A stretch of 64,000 nt of DNA from Gammaproteobacteria bacterium (GTDB lineage Bacteria; Pseudomonadota; Gammaproteobacteria; Xanthomonadales; Marinicellaceae): assembly GCA_030430025.1 (NCBI GenBank), contig JAUIGR010000007.1, positions 1 through 64,000 on the forward strand, in the 5' to 3' direction. Both the position numbers and the translations under genes were made by a program. The notes beneath the pieces were generated by a model that was not told where the DNA came from, did not search any database, and was given only the letters and a program-made list of their open reading frames with translations. Below, piece by piece: positions 7,777 to 16,080 of the stretch; within the stretch, counting starts at the first letter, position 1, and every line of letters begins with the position of its first letter.

Positions 7777-9489
7777 ATGAAATATACATCAGCTTATGGT
7801 GGTGGGGATTTGGTCAACCTGATTCCTGATGCCGAAAAGAAAAAGGAATACCAGGCGCTTGCTAACACTTTGCCAGATTGGGATTTAACAGCCCGTCAAC
7901 TGTGTGATATCGAGTTGTTGCTGAATGGTGCTTTTTCTCCATTAAAAGGCTTCATGACAGAAGCAGATTATGACTCAGTGTTAACCGAGATGCGGCTGGC
8001 CAGTGGTGTTTTGTGGCCTATACCAGTGACTCTGGATGTTGACCAAGCGACTGCACAAGCAGCTCAAAAAAAAGGCCAGTTGACGCTAAGAGATCCGGAA
8101 GGTGTTGTTTTGGCTATCCTTAATGTCAGTGATGTTTGGCGTCCAGATAAGGCTAAAGAGGCCGAATTGGTTTTTGGAACAAATGATACCAAACATCCAG
8201 CGGTTAATTATTTAATGAATCAAGCCGGTGACTATTATTTGGGAGGAGCGTTATTGGGCCTTCAGTTACCAACGCATTATGATTATCAACATCTCCGTCA
8301 TACCCCACAAGAAGTGCGAAGAAAATTTGCTAAGTTAGGTTGGAATAAAGTGGTGGCTTTCCAAACCAGGAATCCGATGCATAGAGCGCATCAAGAACTG
8401 TCGTTCCGTGCGGCTCAAAGGGTTGAAGCTAATTTATTGATTCACCCGGTTGTTGGAATGACTAAACCGGGTGACATAGATCACTTTACTCGTGTTCGTT
8501 GTTATGAGCAACTGATGGATCGTTTTCCTGAGCGAACTACTGCTTTGTCTCTCTTACCCTTGGCGATGCGCATGGGAGGGCCACGTGAGGCTTTATGGCA
8601 TGCCATCATCCGTAAAAATTATGGTTGTACACATTTGATTGTTGGTCGAGATCATGCGGGCCCTGGAGATGATTCAGATGGAAATCCATTCTATGATCCA
8701 TATGGTGCTCAGTCTTTGATGAAAAAATATCAGGATGAGCTAGGAATTGAAATGGTTGAATTTGAGATGATGGTCTATTCTCAAGATAAGGCGCAGTATA
8801 TTCCAATCTCTGAAAAACAAGAAGACGAACATATTTTGAACATCTCTGGTACAGAATTAAGACGTCGGTTGAAACTTGGATTAGAGATTCCTGAATGGTT
8901 TTCCTACCCTGAAGTAGTGGCTGAATTACGTAAAAGTCACCCACCCAGACATAAACAAGGATTCACCGTATTTTTTACTGGTCTATCAGGTTCAGGTAAG
9001 TCAACAATTGCTAATGCATTGCGTATTAAGCTGATGGAGATGATTAATCGTCCAGTGACATTGTTGGACGGTGATGTGGTTCGTAAACACCTTTCCAGTG
9101 AATTAGGTTTTTCTAAAGACCATCGTAATATCAATGTTTTGCGAATCGGTTATGTGGCCAGTGAAATTACTAAAAATGGCGGTGTTGCTATCTGTGCGCC
9201 GATTGCCCCCTATCAAAATACCCGAGAAGAGGTGCGACAAATGATTGAACCTTTGGGAGGGTTTTTGGAAATTCATGTATCAACGCCATTAGAAGAATGT
9301 GAAAAAAGGGACCGCAAAGGCTTGTATGATAAAGCCAGAAAAGGTCTCATTAAAGAATTTACTGGCATTTCTGACCCTTATGAGGCGCCTCAAAAACCAG
9401 AACTGGCTATCGATACCCAGGATTATTTACCGGATGAAGCGACACAACAAATTATTCTCAAGCTAGAAGCCATGGGTTTGATTTCTTAA
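7777..9489 (+). CDS. sat-cysC: Bifunctional sulfate adenylyltransferase / adenylylsulfate kinase
   Basis: A 570-residue cytoplasmic enzyme. Residues 1-390 are monomeric-type ATP sulfurylase with the nucleotide-binding motif QTRNPMHRAH and GRDHAGPG, which makes adenosine 5'-phosphosulfate from sulfate and ATP. Residues 395-570 are APS kinase with P-loop GLSGSGKS (402-409) and the DGD motif, which phosphorylates APS to PAPS. Both halves look complete. This is the fused Sat form, not the CysDN heterodimer of enteric bacteria. It lies 12 bases after tyrR and 6 bases before the exonuclease gene, so it is co-transcribed with genes of no obvious link to sulfur. No PAPS reductase or sulfotransferase is in the window. 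Confidence 0.94.
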   Translation: MKYTSAYGGGDLVNLIPDAEKKKEYQALANTLPDWDLTARQLCDIELLLNGAFSPLKGFMTEADYDSVLTEMRLASGVLWPIPVTLDVDQATAQAAQKKGQLTLRDPEGVVLAILNVSDVWRPDKAKEAELVFGTNDTKHPAVNYLMNQAGDYYLGGALLGLQLPTHYDYQHLRHTPQEVRRKFAKLGWNKVVAFQTRNPMHRAHQELSFRAAQRVEANLLIHPVVGMTKPGDIDHFTRVRCYEQLMDRFPERTTALSLLPLAMRMGGPREALWHAIIRKNYGCTHLIVGRDHAGPGDDSDGNPFYDPYGAQSLMKKYQDELGIEMVEFEMMVYSQDKAQYIPISEKQEDEHILNISGTELRRRLKLGLEIPEWFSYPEVVAELRKSHPPRHKQGFTVFFTGLSGSGKSTIANALRIKLMEMINRPVTLLDGDVVRKHLSSELGFSKDHRNINVLRIGYVASEITKNGGVAICAPIAPYQNTREEVRQMIEPLGGFLEIHVSTPLEECEKRDRKGLYDKARKGLIKEFTGISDPYEAPQKPELAIDTQDYLPDEATQQIILKLEAMGLIS

Positions 9490-9495
9490 GATCAT

Positions 9496-10386
9496 ATGAG
9501 ACAGGATAAAACTGCCTATCTGATTGATGCCAGTGTGCTCGTTTTTCGCAGTTATTATTCCTTGGCAAATGATTTTTTTGACAGTCAAGGACATTCGATC
9601 AATGCGATATATGGCTTTGGTCGAGTGTTATCTCGTTTTATCAAACAAACTGGTGCTAAATACATTGCTTGTGCTTTTGATGAATCGTTGACTACTTCTT
9701 TCCGCAATGACATTTATCCTTTATATAAAGCCAACAGAGAGCCTGCGCCAGAAGATTTAAAGCGCCAGTTTAAAGGGTGTAAAGAGTTGGCACATCAGCT
9801 AGGAGTAGCCACTTTTGGTGATGATCATTATGAAGCCGATGATCTGATTGGTACACTGCATGCTCGGGCACACGATGATGGCCTTAATGTATGTGTAGTG
9901 TCAGCTGATAAAGACTTAACACAACTCATCAGGCCTGGTGATTGGTGGTGGGATTATGGCAAAGGTCAACCCATGGGCTATGAACAGTTGACAGATAAGT
10001 TTGGTGTTCGGCCAGATCAAATAGTTGACTATTTGGCACTCGCTGGTGATGCGGTAGATAATATTCCAGGTGTTAAAGGAGTGGGGCCAAAGACGGCGAT
10101 TTATTTACTTAACCATTTTGGTGATTTGGACACTATTTTAGAGCGGGTCAATGAAATAGGATACCTGAGCTTTAGAGGCGCTAAGTCGTGTGCTAATAAA
10201 ATTAAACATCAAGCCGATCAGGCTTTATTATCTCGCCAATTGACTCAGATTATACTTGATGCACCTATGGCTCATGATGATATAATCAAAAAACAACGGG
10301 ATAAGAGGTCATTAAAAGGATACTGTGAATTCATGAATTTTGGCCCTTTGATGCGACGGCAATTGATAGAAGCTGCATACATATGA
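9496..10386 (+). CDS. 5'-3' exonuclease of the DNA polymerase I N-terminal type
   Basis: A 296-residue stand-alone flap/5'-nuclease. It opens with YLIDASVLVFRSYY, contains the acidic metal-binding motifs YEADDLIGTL and SADKDLTQLI, and the helix-hairpin-helix DNA-binding segment GDAVDNIPGVKGVGPKTA. All the acidic clusters of the family are visible, so it should be an active metal-dependent nuclease, unlike some shorter Xni/ExoIX proteins. There is no polymerase domain, and the stop is followed at once by the PilR-like gene. It overlaps that gene by 4 bases (ATGA), indicating translational coupling. A role in Okazaki-fragment or repair flap removal is the family expectation. Confidence 0.9.
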   Translation: MRQDKTAYLIDASVLVFRSYYSLANDFFDSQGHSINAIYGFGRVLSRFIKQTGAKYIACAFDESLTTSFRNDIYPLYKANREPAPEDLKRQFKGCKELAHQLGVATFGDDHYEADDLIGTLHARAHDDGLNVCVVSADKDLTQLIRPGDWWWDYGKGQPMGYEQLTDKFGVRPDQIVDYLALAGDAVDNIPGVKGVGPKTAIYLLNHFGDLDTILERVNEIGYLSFRGAKSCANKIKHQADQALLSRQLTQIILDAPMAHDDIIKKQRDKRSLKGYCEFMNFGPLMRRQLIEAAYI

Positions 10387-11618
10387 CATACGAAAAAAAA
10401 CGCATTTTGGTTGTAGATGATGAAACCGATATCCTACAACTTTTAGAAATTTCCTTGAATCGAATGGGGTTGTCTGTTCATACAGCAGAAAACGTCGGTG
10501 CAGCCAAGTATCAACTTGAGAAAACCAGCTTTCATCTTTGTTTGACCGATTTTAAGTTGCCTGATGGTACGGGAGTTGACTTGGTTAAACACATAACCCA
10601 GCATTATCCATTGACGCCAGTAGCTGTTATCACTGCCTTTGGCACCATTAATCATGCTGTTGAAGCATTGAAGCAAGGTGCCTACGACTTTATCACTAAA
10701 CCAATCAGTTTAGATACTTTGCGCCAGTTGATTATCAGTGGTTTGAAATTGGCTGAGTCACAAAAAGTGGATGATTTTGAACCATTATTATTCAACTCAA
10801 CCTCAAACTATTTTCAAGCCTTGAATCGTTCTATTGAGTCTTTGGCTGGTAATAAAGCACCAGTTATGATCTATGGGGATGAAGGGACTTGGAAAGAAAA
10901 AATTGCTCATATGATACATGTTAACAGCAAGCTTAGGGAGTATCCTTTCACGGTTATTGACTGTGGTTCAAAAGATGTTAATTTGAGGTATGCCGAGAAA
11001 GGGACTACTTATTATAAAAACGTTGAAAAATTGGATTCTTATCAACAAGGAGCGTTAGTTGACCAACTAAGGCAAGTGGGTGATGAGCAAAGAATCATAG
11101 CAGCGACTTGTTGGATTGAAGCCGAGTTCAAAGAGTCACAGGCGATAAAGAAATCATTGATTCGTCAACTAACAGTGGGTGAAATTACCACCACGCCTTT
11201 ACTTCGCCGTAAAAATGACTTGGTAGAGTTGAGTAAAGAAGTATTAGAACAATTAGCTCAAACATGGAATAAGCTACCCTGTAAAATTCATCCATCTGCG
11301 ATGGCTAAATTGAAAAACTATGATTTTCCCGGAAACATCAAAGAATTAGATCGTATTTTGTCTAAAGCAGCAATGAGTTGTCAAAACCAACTGATCCGAG
11401 AAGATGACATTGACTTGTCAGGTACCGGTTATCGGCCATTGATTACCAAAGAGCACAATTTAGATCAGTATATTGAGCAAATAGAAGTGAGAGAAATCAC
11501 CAATGCCTTGGCCAAAACCCATAATAATAAAACTAAAGCAGCTGAGTTATTAGGTATCAGTTTTCGTGCCTTGCGTTATAAGATTAAGAAACTGGATATT
11601 GAAAACGCAGATATCTAG
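10383..11618 (+). CDS. pilR: PilR-like response regulator with degenerate AAA+ module
   Basis: A 411-residue protein. Residues 1-125 are a receiver domain close to PilR, with acidic pocket DDE (12-14), phosphoacceptor D56 in LTDFKLPDG and lysine in FITKP. The central module keeps the NtrC layout but Walker A is broken (GDEGTWKEK), the GAFTGA loop is absent and Walker B is not recognisable. The last 45 residues are a Fis-type helix-turn-helix (NKTKAAELLGISFRALRYKI). It should therefore be phosphorylated and bind DNA but not drive sigma-54 open-complex formation. Its likely partner, a PilS-like kinase, is 46 kb away at 57632-59164. The stop codon lies inside the left end of repeat B1, so the native C-terminus may have been altered. 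Confidence 0.8.
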   Translation: MTYEKKRILVVDDETDILQLLEISLNRMGLSVHTAENVGAAKYQLEKTSFHLCLTDFKLPDGTGVDLVKHITQHYPLTPVAVITAFGTINHAVEALKQGAYDFITKPISLDTLRQLIISGLKLAESQKVDDFEPLLFNSTSNYFQALNRSIESLAGNKAPVMIYGDEGTWKEKIAHMIHVNSKLREYPFTVIDCGSKDVNLRYAEKGTTYYKNVEKLDSYQQGALVDQLRQVGDEQRIIAATCWIEAEFKESQAIKKSLIRQLTVGEITTTPLLRRKNDLVELSKEVLEQLAQTWNKLPCKIHPSAMAKLKNYDFPGNIKELDRILSKAAMSCQNQLIREDDIDLSGTGYRPLITKEHNLDQYIEQIEVREITNALAKTHNNKTKAAELLGISFRALRYKIKKLDIENADI

Positions 11619-11746
11619 GGCCTATTAACACTATTTAATTGGTTGCTGTTAAGACTGAAGATGCTTCAATCAAGTCGCGAAGAGCGCAGTTGTATGAAAA
11701 AAGTAGTGTCAGCAGCATCTAACCAAATCGTGTTAACAGACCCTAG
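11615..11746. repeat. Family B terminal-inverted-repeat element, copy B1
   Basis: The left end CTAGGGCCTATTAACACTA (11615 on) is the inverted partner of the right end GTGTTAACAGACCCTAG (to 11746). The same ends and the inner block AAAAAAGTAGTGYCAGCAGCATCTAAC recur at 54381-54600, where the middle is longer. No gene is inside. This is a small MITE-like element. Its first bases supply the TAG stop of the upstream pilR-like gene. Between it and the gene at 12296 (gap 11619-12295) lie copy A2, a transposase remnant and a promoter. Confidence 0.78.
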
Positions 11747-11764
11747 TTTGAATTTTTCATTAAT

Positions 11765-11890
11765 TAGTCAACCCTGAAAAAGTCCCTCCTGGCCTTTTTC
11801 AGCATCGGTCAAAAAACAGTTAATCGCAAAAGTGCGATTTTGCTGATGTTTTTTGACCTGACTTGAGCCTGGCTGCTCAAGGTGGTTTTG
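11765..11890 (+). repeat. Family A structured repeat, copy A2 (left half only)
   Basis: This matches the left part of the full copy at 17165-17474. It begins with TAGTCAACCCTGAAAAAGTCC, then has the stem GGTCAAAAAAC / GTTTTTTGACC enclosing AATCGCAAAAGTGCGATT, and the hairpin TTGAGCC-TGGCT-GCTCAA. It breaks off after AAGGTGG. It directly abuts family B copy B1, so two repeat families have collected in the same gap. Confidence 0.75.
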
Positions 11891-12094
11891 TTATTTACAG
11901 CATCAATTGTCTAACCCGAATATTTCACCAACCACTGATTTAAGTGTCAATGAACCTGTTCTTTTATGAAAATGAGCTAAGATGATTGAATCGGGTAAAA
12001 ACAGTTGGTTTTTGACTGACTTTTGCTTATTCCAGAGGCACCTGTCCTGTCCACCCGTTTTTGATCAACATGCCGGGCCAGCACTCACAAGCTA

Positions 12095-12256
12095 TTAACC
12101 ACTGAACAATAACTGTTGACTCACCTTAACCCACAGTGCCTGATGGGGATAATGGCTGGACATATATAAACGAATGCGACGGGTATTGATCATAATCGCT
12201 GTTGCCACCTTGAATAAACGTAAACTAATGGTAGAATGCGTCCCGTGTGTGATTAA
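12095..12256 (-). pseudogene. C-terminal remnant of an IS1380-like (DDE group 1) transposase
   Basis: On the minus strand an open frame of about 53 codons ends at TAA (12095-12097). It contains THSTISLRLFKVATAI, then NTRRIRLYMSSHYPHQALW. This resembles the conserved C-terminal part of IS1380-family transposases (T-I-R-L-x-L-L-K-I, then R-R-I, then Y-P-x-Q). There is no start codon in context, no catalytic region, and the frame is closed upstream. It is a fossil of an insertion sequence. The family call is from memory of the motif and not from a search. Confidence 0.5.
12210..12237 (+). promoter_or_regulatory. Candidate sigma-70 promoter for the 12296-13682 gene pair
   Basis: TTGAAT (12210-12215) and TAGAAT (12232-12237) are separated by 16 bases and lie about 58 bases before the start codon at 12296. 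A strong ribosome-binding site (AGAAGGAGAT) precedes that start. The promoter lies within the transposase remnant, so the pair may have been inserted next to, or promoted by, mobile-element DNA. Confidence 0.5.
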
Positions 12257-12295
12257 AAGTGCGTATATTAATTTAATTTTAGAAGGAGATTTTTA

Positions 12296-12829
12296 ATGAA
12301 GAAACTTATATTTTTAGCACTCACACTCAGTTCTTTTATTGCATTTGCATGTGGTGATAATGAAATCGAAAGTGACGGCGGCTCCACAAACGATGGTCAA
12401 AGTTTTACCCAAACCAGCTCTGGGTTAACAGCTTCATTCTCTGGTGATGCTGAAATAGAATGTGTTAATCTTCCACCAATAACGGTAACTGGCTTTGCGT
12501 ATTTCAGCATTCAAAGACTAGTGATCGGGATTACTTATGCCTTGAACTATAGTGGCGGCGGTGGTGGCAGCGGCTTTGCAGACCTTAAACAACAAGATGG
12601 TTGTCACAATATAACAGGAGATGACCGATTAGGTTTGGCAGTTGCAGCTTTTGTTTTTGCAAGGAGTCAAGCCGTTGGTATTAATGCCAGACTGAATTTT
12701 GCGGAAAAATATAAGCCTGGTAGCACCTTTGAACTTACATTTCCTGATGGAAGCATTGCTAGATTTGAGGTTGGAGCCTATAACACAACGGCTCCCCTAG
12801 TGGCAGAAAAATCCAATTCTTGTCAATAA
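12296..12829 (+). CDS. Unknown small exported protein, glycine-rich middle
   Basis: A 177-residue protein I do not recognise. Residues 1-18 are a clear signal peptide (basic start, then LIFLALTLSSFIAFA), giving a mature protein that begins near C19; the residues before that cysteine do not fit a lipobox well. The mature part is Ser/Thr/Gly-rich, with a GGGGGSG run near residue 100, and has a pair of cysteines near residues 56 and 103. It ends in CQ. A beta-rich secreted fold is plausible. It is preceded by a strong Shine-Dalgarno sequence and separated by a single base from the next gene, so the two form a pair. The surrounding region is repeat-rich, which hints at accessory DNA. Confidence 0.65.
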   Translation: MKKLIFLALTLSSFIAFACGDNEIESDGGSTNDGQSFTQTSSGLTASFSGDAEIECVNLPPITVTGFAYFSIQRLVIGITYALNYSGGGGGSGFADLKQQDGCHNITGDDRLGLAVAAFVFARSQAVGINARLNFAEKYKPGSTFELTFPDGSIARFEVGAYNTTAPLVAEKSNSCQ

Positions 12830-12830
12830 A

Positions 12831-13682
12831 ATGAATAAAACTAGCAAATATAAAAACAAGTCAATAGCTATTATCATAATGGTAGTAGCTATTATTTTTT
12901 TCTATAAAAAATACTTAGACAAAAATAATGATGTTATTGTCCATAATGAAGTCTCAGTGGAGCAAGATTATCAAGGCACCATTCTTCAAGAAGACTCCTC
13001 TGTTTTACATACTAAGTCTGATGGCGAATACAAACTAACTGAATACGAATTTCACCAATTATGTGGGTTTAGTAAGAAAAAATTTCACGAATCTATGGAT
13101 AATATCAATTATCAATCAATGTCTACGTCAGAATTGGATCATATAGAAAAAGTATTGGTTAATTGTCAAAAGTGGTTTGAAAATTTGGCAGAGATTAGTG
13201 ACTCTGATATAAATCAAATCAAATTAAGAATAGAAGAAAAAGATCAAATTTTAAAAGAGCTCAGTATTGAAAAAGCATACGACAGTAACATAATGATCAA
13301 AGCAACAAAATTGATTAACCATGATGATCCAGATATTTCAGGTTCGGCATTGTTATACCTACTGACTTACGATAACCAGTTTTTGATTAAAATTGGCGAG
13401 GAAATGGGAACATCTGACCTCTCTTTTTTACGTGGTAACTTAGATTTATCAATTTTATATAGTTGTCAAAACGGTTTAGATTGTTCACCAGAAGGTGTTT
13501 TTATGCAGGATATGTGTGTTATTGATGAAAGTGCCTGCAATTTAACTGTCAATTCATGGCTAAGACAGAAAAAAACAATCAATCAATATGATGATCTTAT
13601 GATTTCTTTCAGTATCATTAACTCACTTTTAAATTCAGATTGGTTTCAAGATAGAGATATTCTTAATCCGCCAGACCCATAA
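12831..13682 (+). CDS. Unknown protein with an N-terminal membrane anchor
   Basis: A 283-residue protein without a recognised domain. A basic N-terminus (residues 1-10) is followed by a hydrophobic segment at 11-26 (IAIIIMVVAIIFFYKK), so the remainder is probably periplasmic. The rest is acidic and helical, with cysteines near residues 78, 110, 214, 220, 232 and 238, which would suit disulfides outside the cytoplasm. It follows the gene at 12296 after one base and has no obvious Shine-Dalgarno sequence of its own, so it is likely translated by coupling. The sequence is more AT-rich than the neighbouring housekeeping genes, compatible with transfer. Confidence 0.6.
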   Translation: MNKTSKYKNKSIAIIIMVVAIIFFYKKYLDKNNDVIVHNEVSVEQDYQGTILQEDSSVLHTKSDGEYKLTEYEFHQLCGFSKKKFHESMDNINYQSMSTSELDHIEKVLVNCQKWFENLAEISDSDINQIKLRIEEKDQILKELSIEKAYDSNIMIKATKLINHDDPDISGSALLYLLTYDNQFLIKIGEEMGTSDLSFLRGNLDLSILYSCQNGLDCSPEGVFMQDMCVIDESACNLTVNSWLRQKKTINQYDDLMISFSIINSLLNSDWFQDRDILNPPDP

Positions 13683-14023
13683 AAGCCCTGTCATTCTCTC
13701 CGATGAGGTGTCGTGTTAATATCTTGTTCAGCTGAATCACAGACACCTTACCATGCTTTATGGTATTGTATGAATTTTTTCTGATAGATAAATCCTTTGA
13801 AATTCAAAAACTTACAAAAACGACGATTGTTTTCTTAAACATCCGGTAAAAGAAATAAATATAATATTAACAATAACTTACGCAGAATTTCGGAAAGGTC
13901 CGTCTTTTAAGTAAGGAGCCCCTTATTGCCTACTTTCCGCTTTCTCGCTATATAGCGAGACATATTCGGTTTGGTCTGTCCTGAAAAAGTGGCTATTCCA
14001 TATGTGGTTTTAGTTTTTCATTA
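13683..14023. other. 341-base gap with repeat debris and palindromes
   Basis: No gene was seen. The stretch holds a hairpin TACCAT-GCTTT-ATGGTA (13749-13765), a block AACAATAACTTACGCA (about 13869) that resembles the right end of the family A repeat, a hairpin made by AAGTAAGG and CCCTTATT near 13908-13927, the perfect 18-bp palindrome TCTCGCTATATAGCGAGA (13943-13960), and a GTCCTGAAAAAGT block (about 13978) like the left end of family A. It looks like a scrambled family A copy. Confidence 0.5.
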
Positions 14024-14635
14024 TTAAACAAAGCATTTCCTGAAAGGTGATTTCTGTGGAAAATAATTCATTAAAAACTGCATTTGGTCAGTAATGATGT
14101 GTTTGCCCTGCAGATATATGTATTCTGCATAATTAGGTGCGAAGGGTATCGCCAGTAATTTCATATTTGATTGAAGTGGCGTTCTGTCTGCTTTGTGATT
14201 GTTGCACCGTTTACAAGCCGTTACTACATTTTCCCAAACATCTTTTCCTCCTTGTGAAACAGGCGTGATATGATCACGAGATAGCTGCTTTGGTTCAAAT
14301 ACTTGTCCACAATACAAGCATAAATTTTGGTCTCTTCTGAATAAGGTAGGGTTATTCAAAGGAGGCACATAATCGTTTAATTGTTTGTGGAAGTGATGGT
14401 TTTTACCCTTAGTCCCTATAATAGCAGGGATGTCGATGTGGCTTTGAAGCCCTGTTTGGGCGTTGATTCCACCGTGAAGACGGGTCAGTGTGGAGCCAAA
14501 TGTGTATTGCACCATATCCAATGAAATGAGCTTGGCAACTTGCTCTTTGTTTAACCATTCAAGTGGCATGCCTGTTGCATCTGTTCTTAGGGTCTGATGC
14601 ACACCCCGGTAAGTTTTATAAATAGCCTTCTCCAA
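14024..14635 (-). CDS. HNH endonuclease family protein
   Basis: A 203-residue single-domain protein. The HNH core lies at about residues 103-150: a zinc-binding pair in CLYCGQ, the catalytic segment LSRDHITPVSQGG, the asparagine in WENVV, and the second zinc pair in ACKRCNNHK. The N-terminal segment LRTDATGMPLEWLN and the segment PPLNNPTLFRRD are typical of a chromosomal HNH family common in proteobacteria, whose physiological role is unclear. The upstream start in this frame is a TTG; a GTG at 14602 also fits, and the first ATG would remove conserved residues. It stands alone, upstream of and divergent from nothing obvious, with repeat debris at its 3' side. Confidence 0.85.
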   Translation of the reverse strand: MEKAIYKTYRGVHQTLRTDATGMPLEWLNKEQVAKLISLDMVQYTFGSTLTRLHGGINAQTGLQSHIDIPAIIGTKGKNHHFHKQLNDYVPPLNNPTLFRRDQNLCLYCGQVFEPKQLSRDHITPVSQGGKDVWENVVTACKRCNNHKADRTPLQSNMKLLAIPFAPNYAEYIYLQGKHIITDQMQFLMNYFPQKSPFRKCFV

Positions 14636-14724
14636 AGGTGGTTTATACGATTAAAAACCACCTTTGGGATAATTGCAAGGGCTGTTATTTAAATTTCACG
14701 TTTTTGTGACCAAATTGTCATTTG

Positions 14725-16053
14725 TTAGCCCAGTAACATGCCTGCCATGGTTGCTGAAAAAAGCGATGCAATGGTGCCTCCAATCAGTGCTTTAATACCA
14801 AAGGATGACAGCGTTTTTCTTTGGCCGGGAGCTAATGATCCAATGCCACCTACCTGTATACCAATAGAAGCAAAATTAGCAAAACCACAGAGCATATAAG
14901 TAGCCATCAAAATTGATTTTTCATAAGTTAAATGAACGGCTGCTGTTGCAGCTTTCATACTTGCTAAACTTTCGTATCCAACAAATTCTGAAGCGATGAT
15001 TTTAACGCCCAACAGTTGACCGAGCAACGTCATGTCCTCAGTAGCGACACCAATCAGCCACATTAATGGGGCAAACAAATAGCCTAAAAGGAATTCCATT
15101 GATAACTGCGAATAACGGGTATTTTCTGTTATCCAGCTGTTGATTGCAGTCAAATCACCTAATTTGCCAAGACCGAAGTTAATCATTGCCAAAAAAGCAA
15201 AAAACACTAATAGCATGGCACCCACATTCATAGCCAGTTTTAATCCTTCAGTTGTGCCATTAGCTAAAGCATCCAAAAAATTAGAACCTACTGATTCGTT
15301 GGTGATTTCAATATTGGAATTGATTTCTTCGGTTTGAGGATATAGCATTTTAGCCACCACAATAGCACCGGGTGCAGCCATGACAGATGCGGCTAACAAG
15401 TGTTTAGCATAGTATAGTTGCATGGTTTTGTCTTCGCCTCCAAGAAAACCGACATAAGCGGCTAAAACACCACCAGCAACAGTGGCCATGCCGCCAATCA
15501 TTACCAATAAAATTTCTGACTTATTCATTTTTTCCAAATATTTCTTTATCATCAGTGGCGCTTCAGTCTGACCGAGAAAAATATTGCCTGCGACGGATAA
15601 GCTTTCAGCGCCTGAGATGCGTAATGCTTTGGTCAGTAACCAAGCCAGGCCACTCACTATTTTTTGAATGATACCTAAATAAAATAAAACAGAAGTCAAT
15701 GCTGAGAAGAAAATAATGGTTGGCAGGATCATAACTGCAAAATTAATAAGAGGAGATTCTATTTTGCCACTACCGAATGATCGAAAAAGAAAATTGGTTC
15801 CTTCTTTGGTGAAGTCCATAATGTATATGAAAAACTGTCCAACGCTTTTAAAAATACTTTCGACAAAAGGCACATATAAGACGCCAATGGCAAGCACCAA
15901 CTGAATGGATAAACCCACGGTTACTACCTTCCAACTGATGGCTTTTCGGTTACTTGAAAAAACATACGCCAGTGCTAATAATACTAACATGCCAATGGCT
16001 CCACGAAATAACGACTCCAGTGTAAAACCAGCTGATGGGATGATCTCAGTCAT
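14725..16053 (-). CDS. Concentrative nucleoside transporter (NupC/CNT family)
   Basis: A 442-residue inner-membrane permease with many hydrophobic segments, N-terminal, core and C-terminal CNT regions. The family motif GQTEAPL lies near residue 165, followed by GGMATVAGGVLAAYVG, both substrate- and ion-binding elements of Na+ or H+ coupled nucleoside uptake. I place the start at 16053 because GGAG lies six bases before that ATG; an ATG 12 bases further upstream lacks a site. It is followed on the other side by apbE, which ends upstream of it with a gap of 27 bases, so apbE and this gene are probably co-transcribed. Confidence 0.92.
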   Translation of the reverse strand: MTEIIPSAGFTLESLFRGAIGMLVLLALAYVFSSNRKAISWKVVTVGLSIQLVLAIGVLYVPFVESIFKSVGQFFIYIMDFTKEGTNFLFRSFGSGKIESPLINFAVMILPTIIFFSALTSVLFYLGIIQKIVSGLAWLLTKALRISGAESLSVAGNIFLGQTEAPLMIKKYLEKMNKSEILLVMIGGMATVAGGVLAAYVGFLGGEDKTMQLYYAKHLLAASVMAAPGAIVVAKMLYPQTEEINSNIEITNESVGSNFLDALANGTTEGLKLAMNVGAMLLVFFAFLAMINFGLGKLGDLTAINSWITENTRYSQLSMEFLLGYLFAPLMWLIGVATEDMTLLGQLLGVKIIASEFVGYESLASMKAATAAVHLTYEKSILMATYMLCGFANFASIGIQVGGIGSLAPGQRKTLSSFGIKALIGGTIASLFSATMAGMLLG

Positions 16054-16080
16054 GAACGACTCCATTTGGTAACGGGTCGA

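Noticed and set aside
8606-8944. A 112-codon frame antisense to sat-cysC
   Set aside because: It is a shadow of the highly conserved ATP sulfurylase sequence.
12296-12829. Reading the small exported protein as a lipoprotein because of a cysteine after the signal peptide
   Set aside because: The residues before the cysteine (FAFAC) lack the leucine-type lipobox, so lipidation is not supported.
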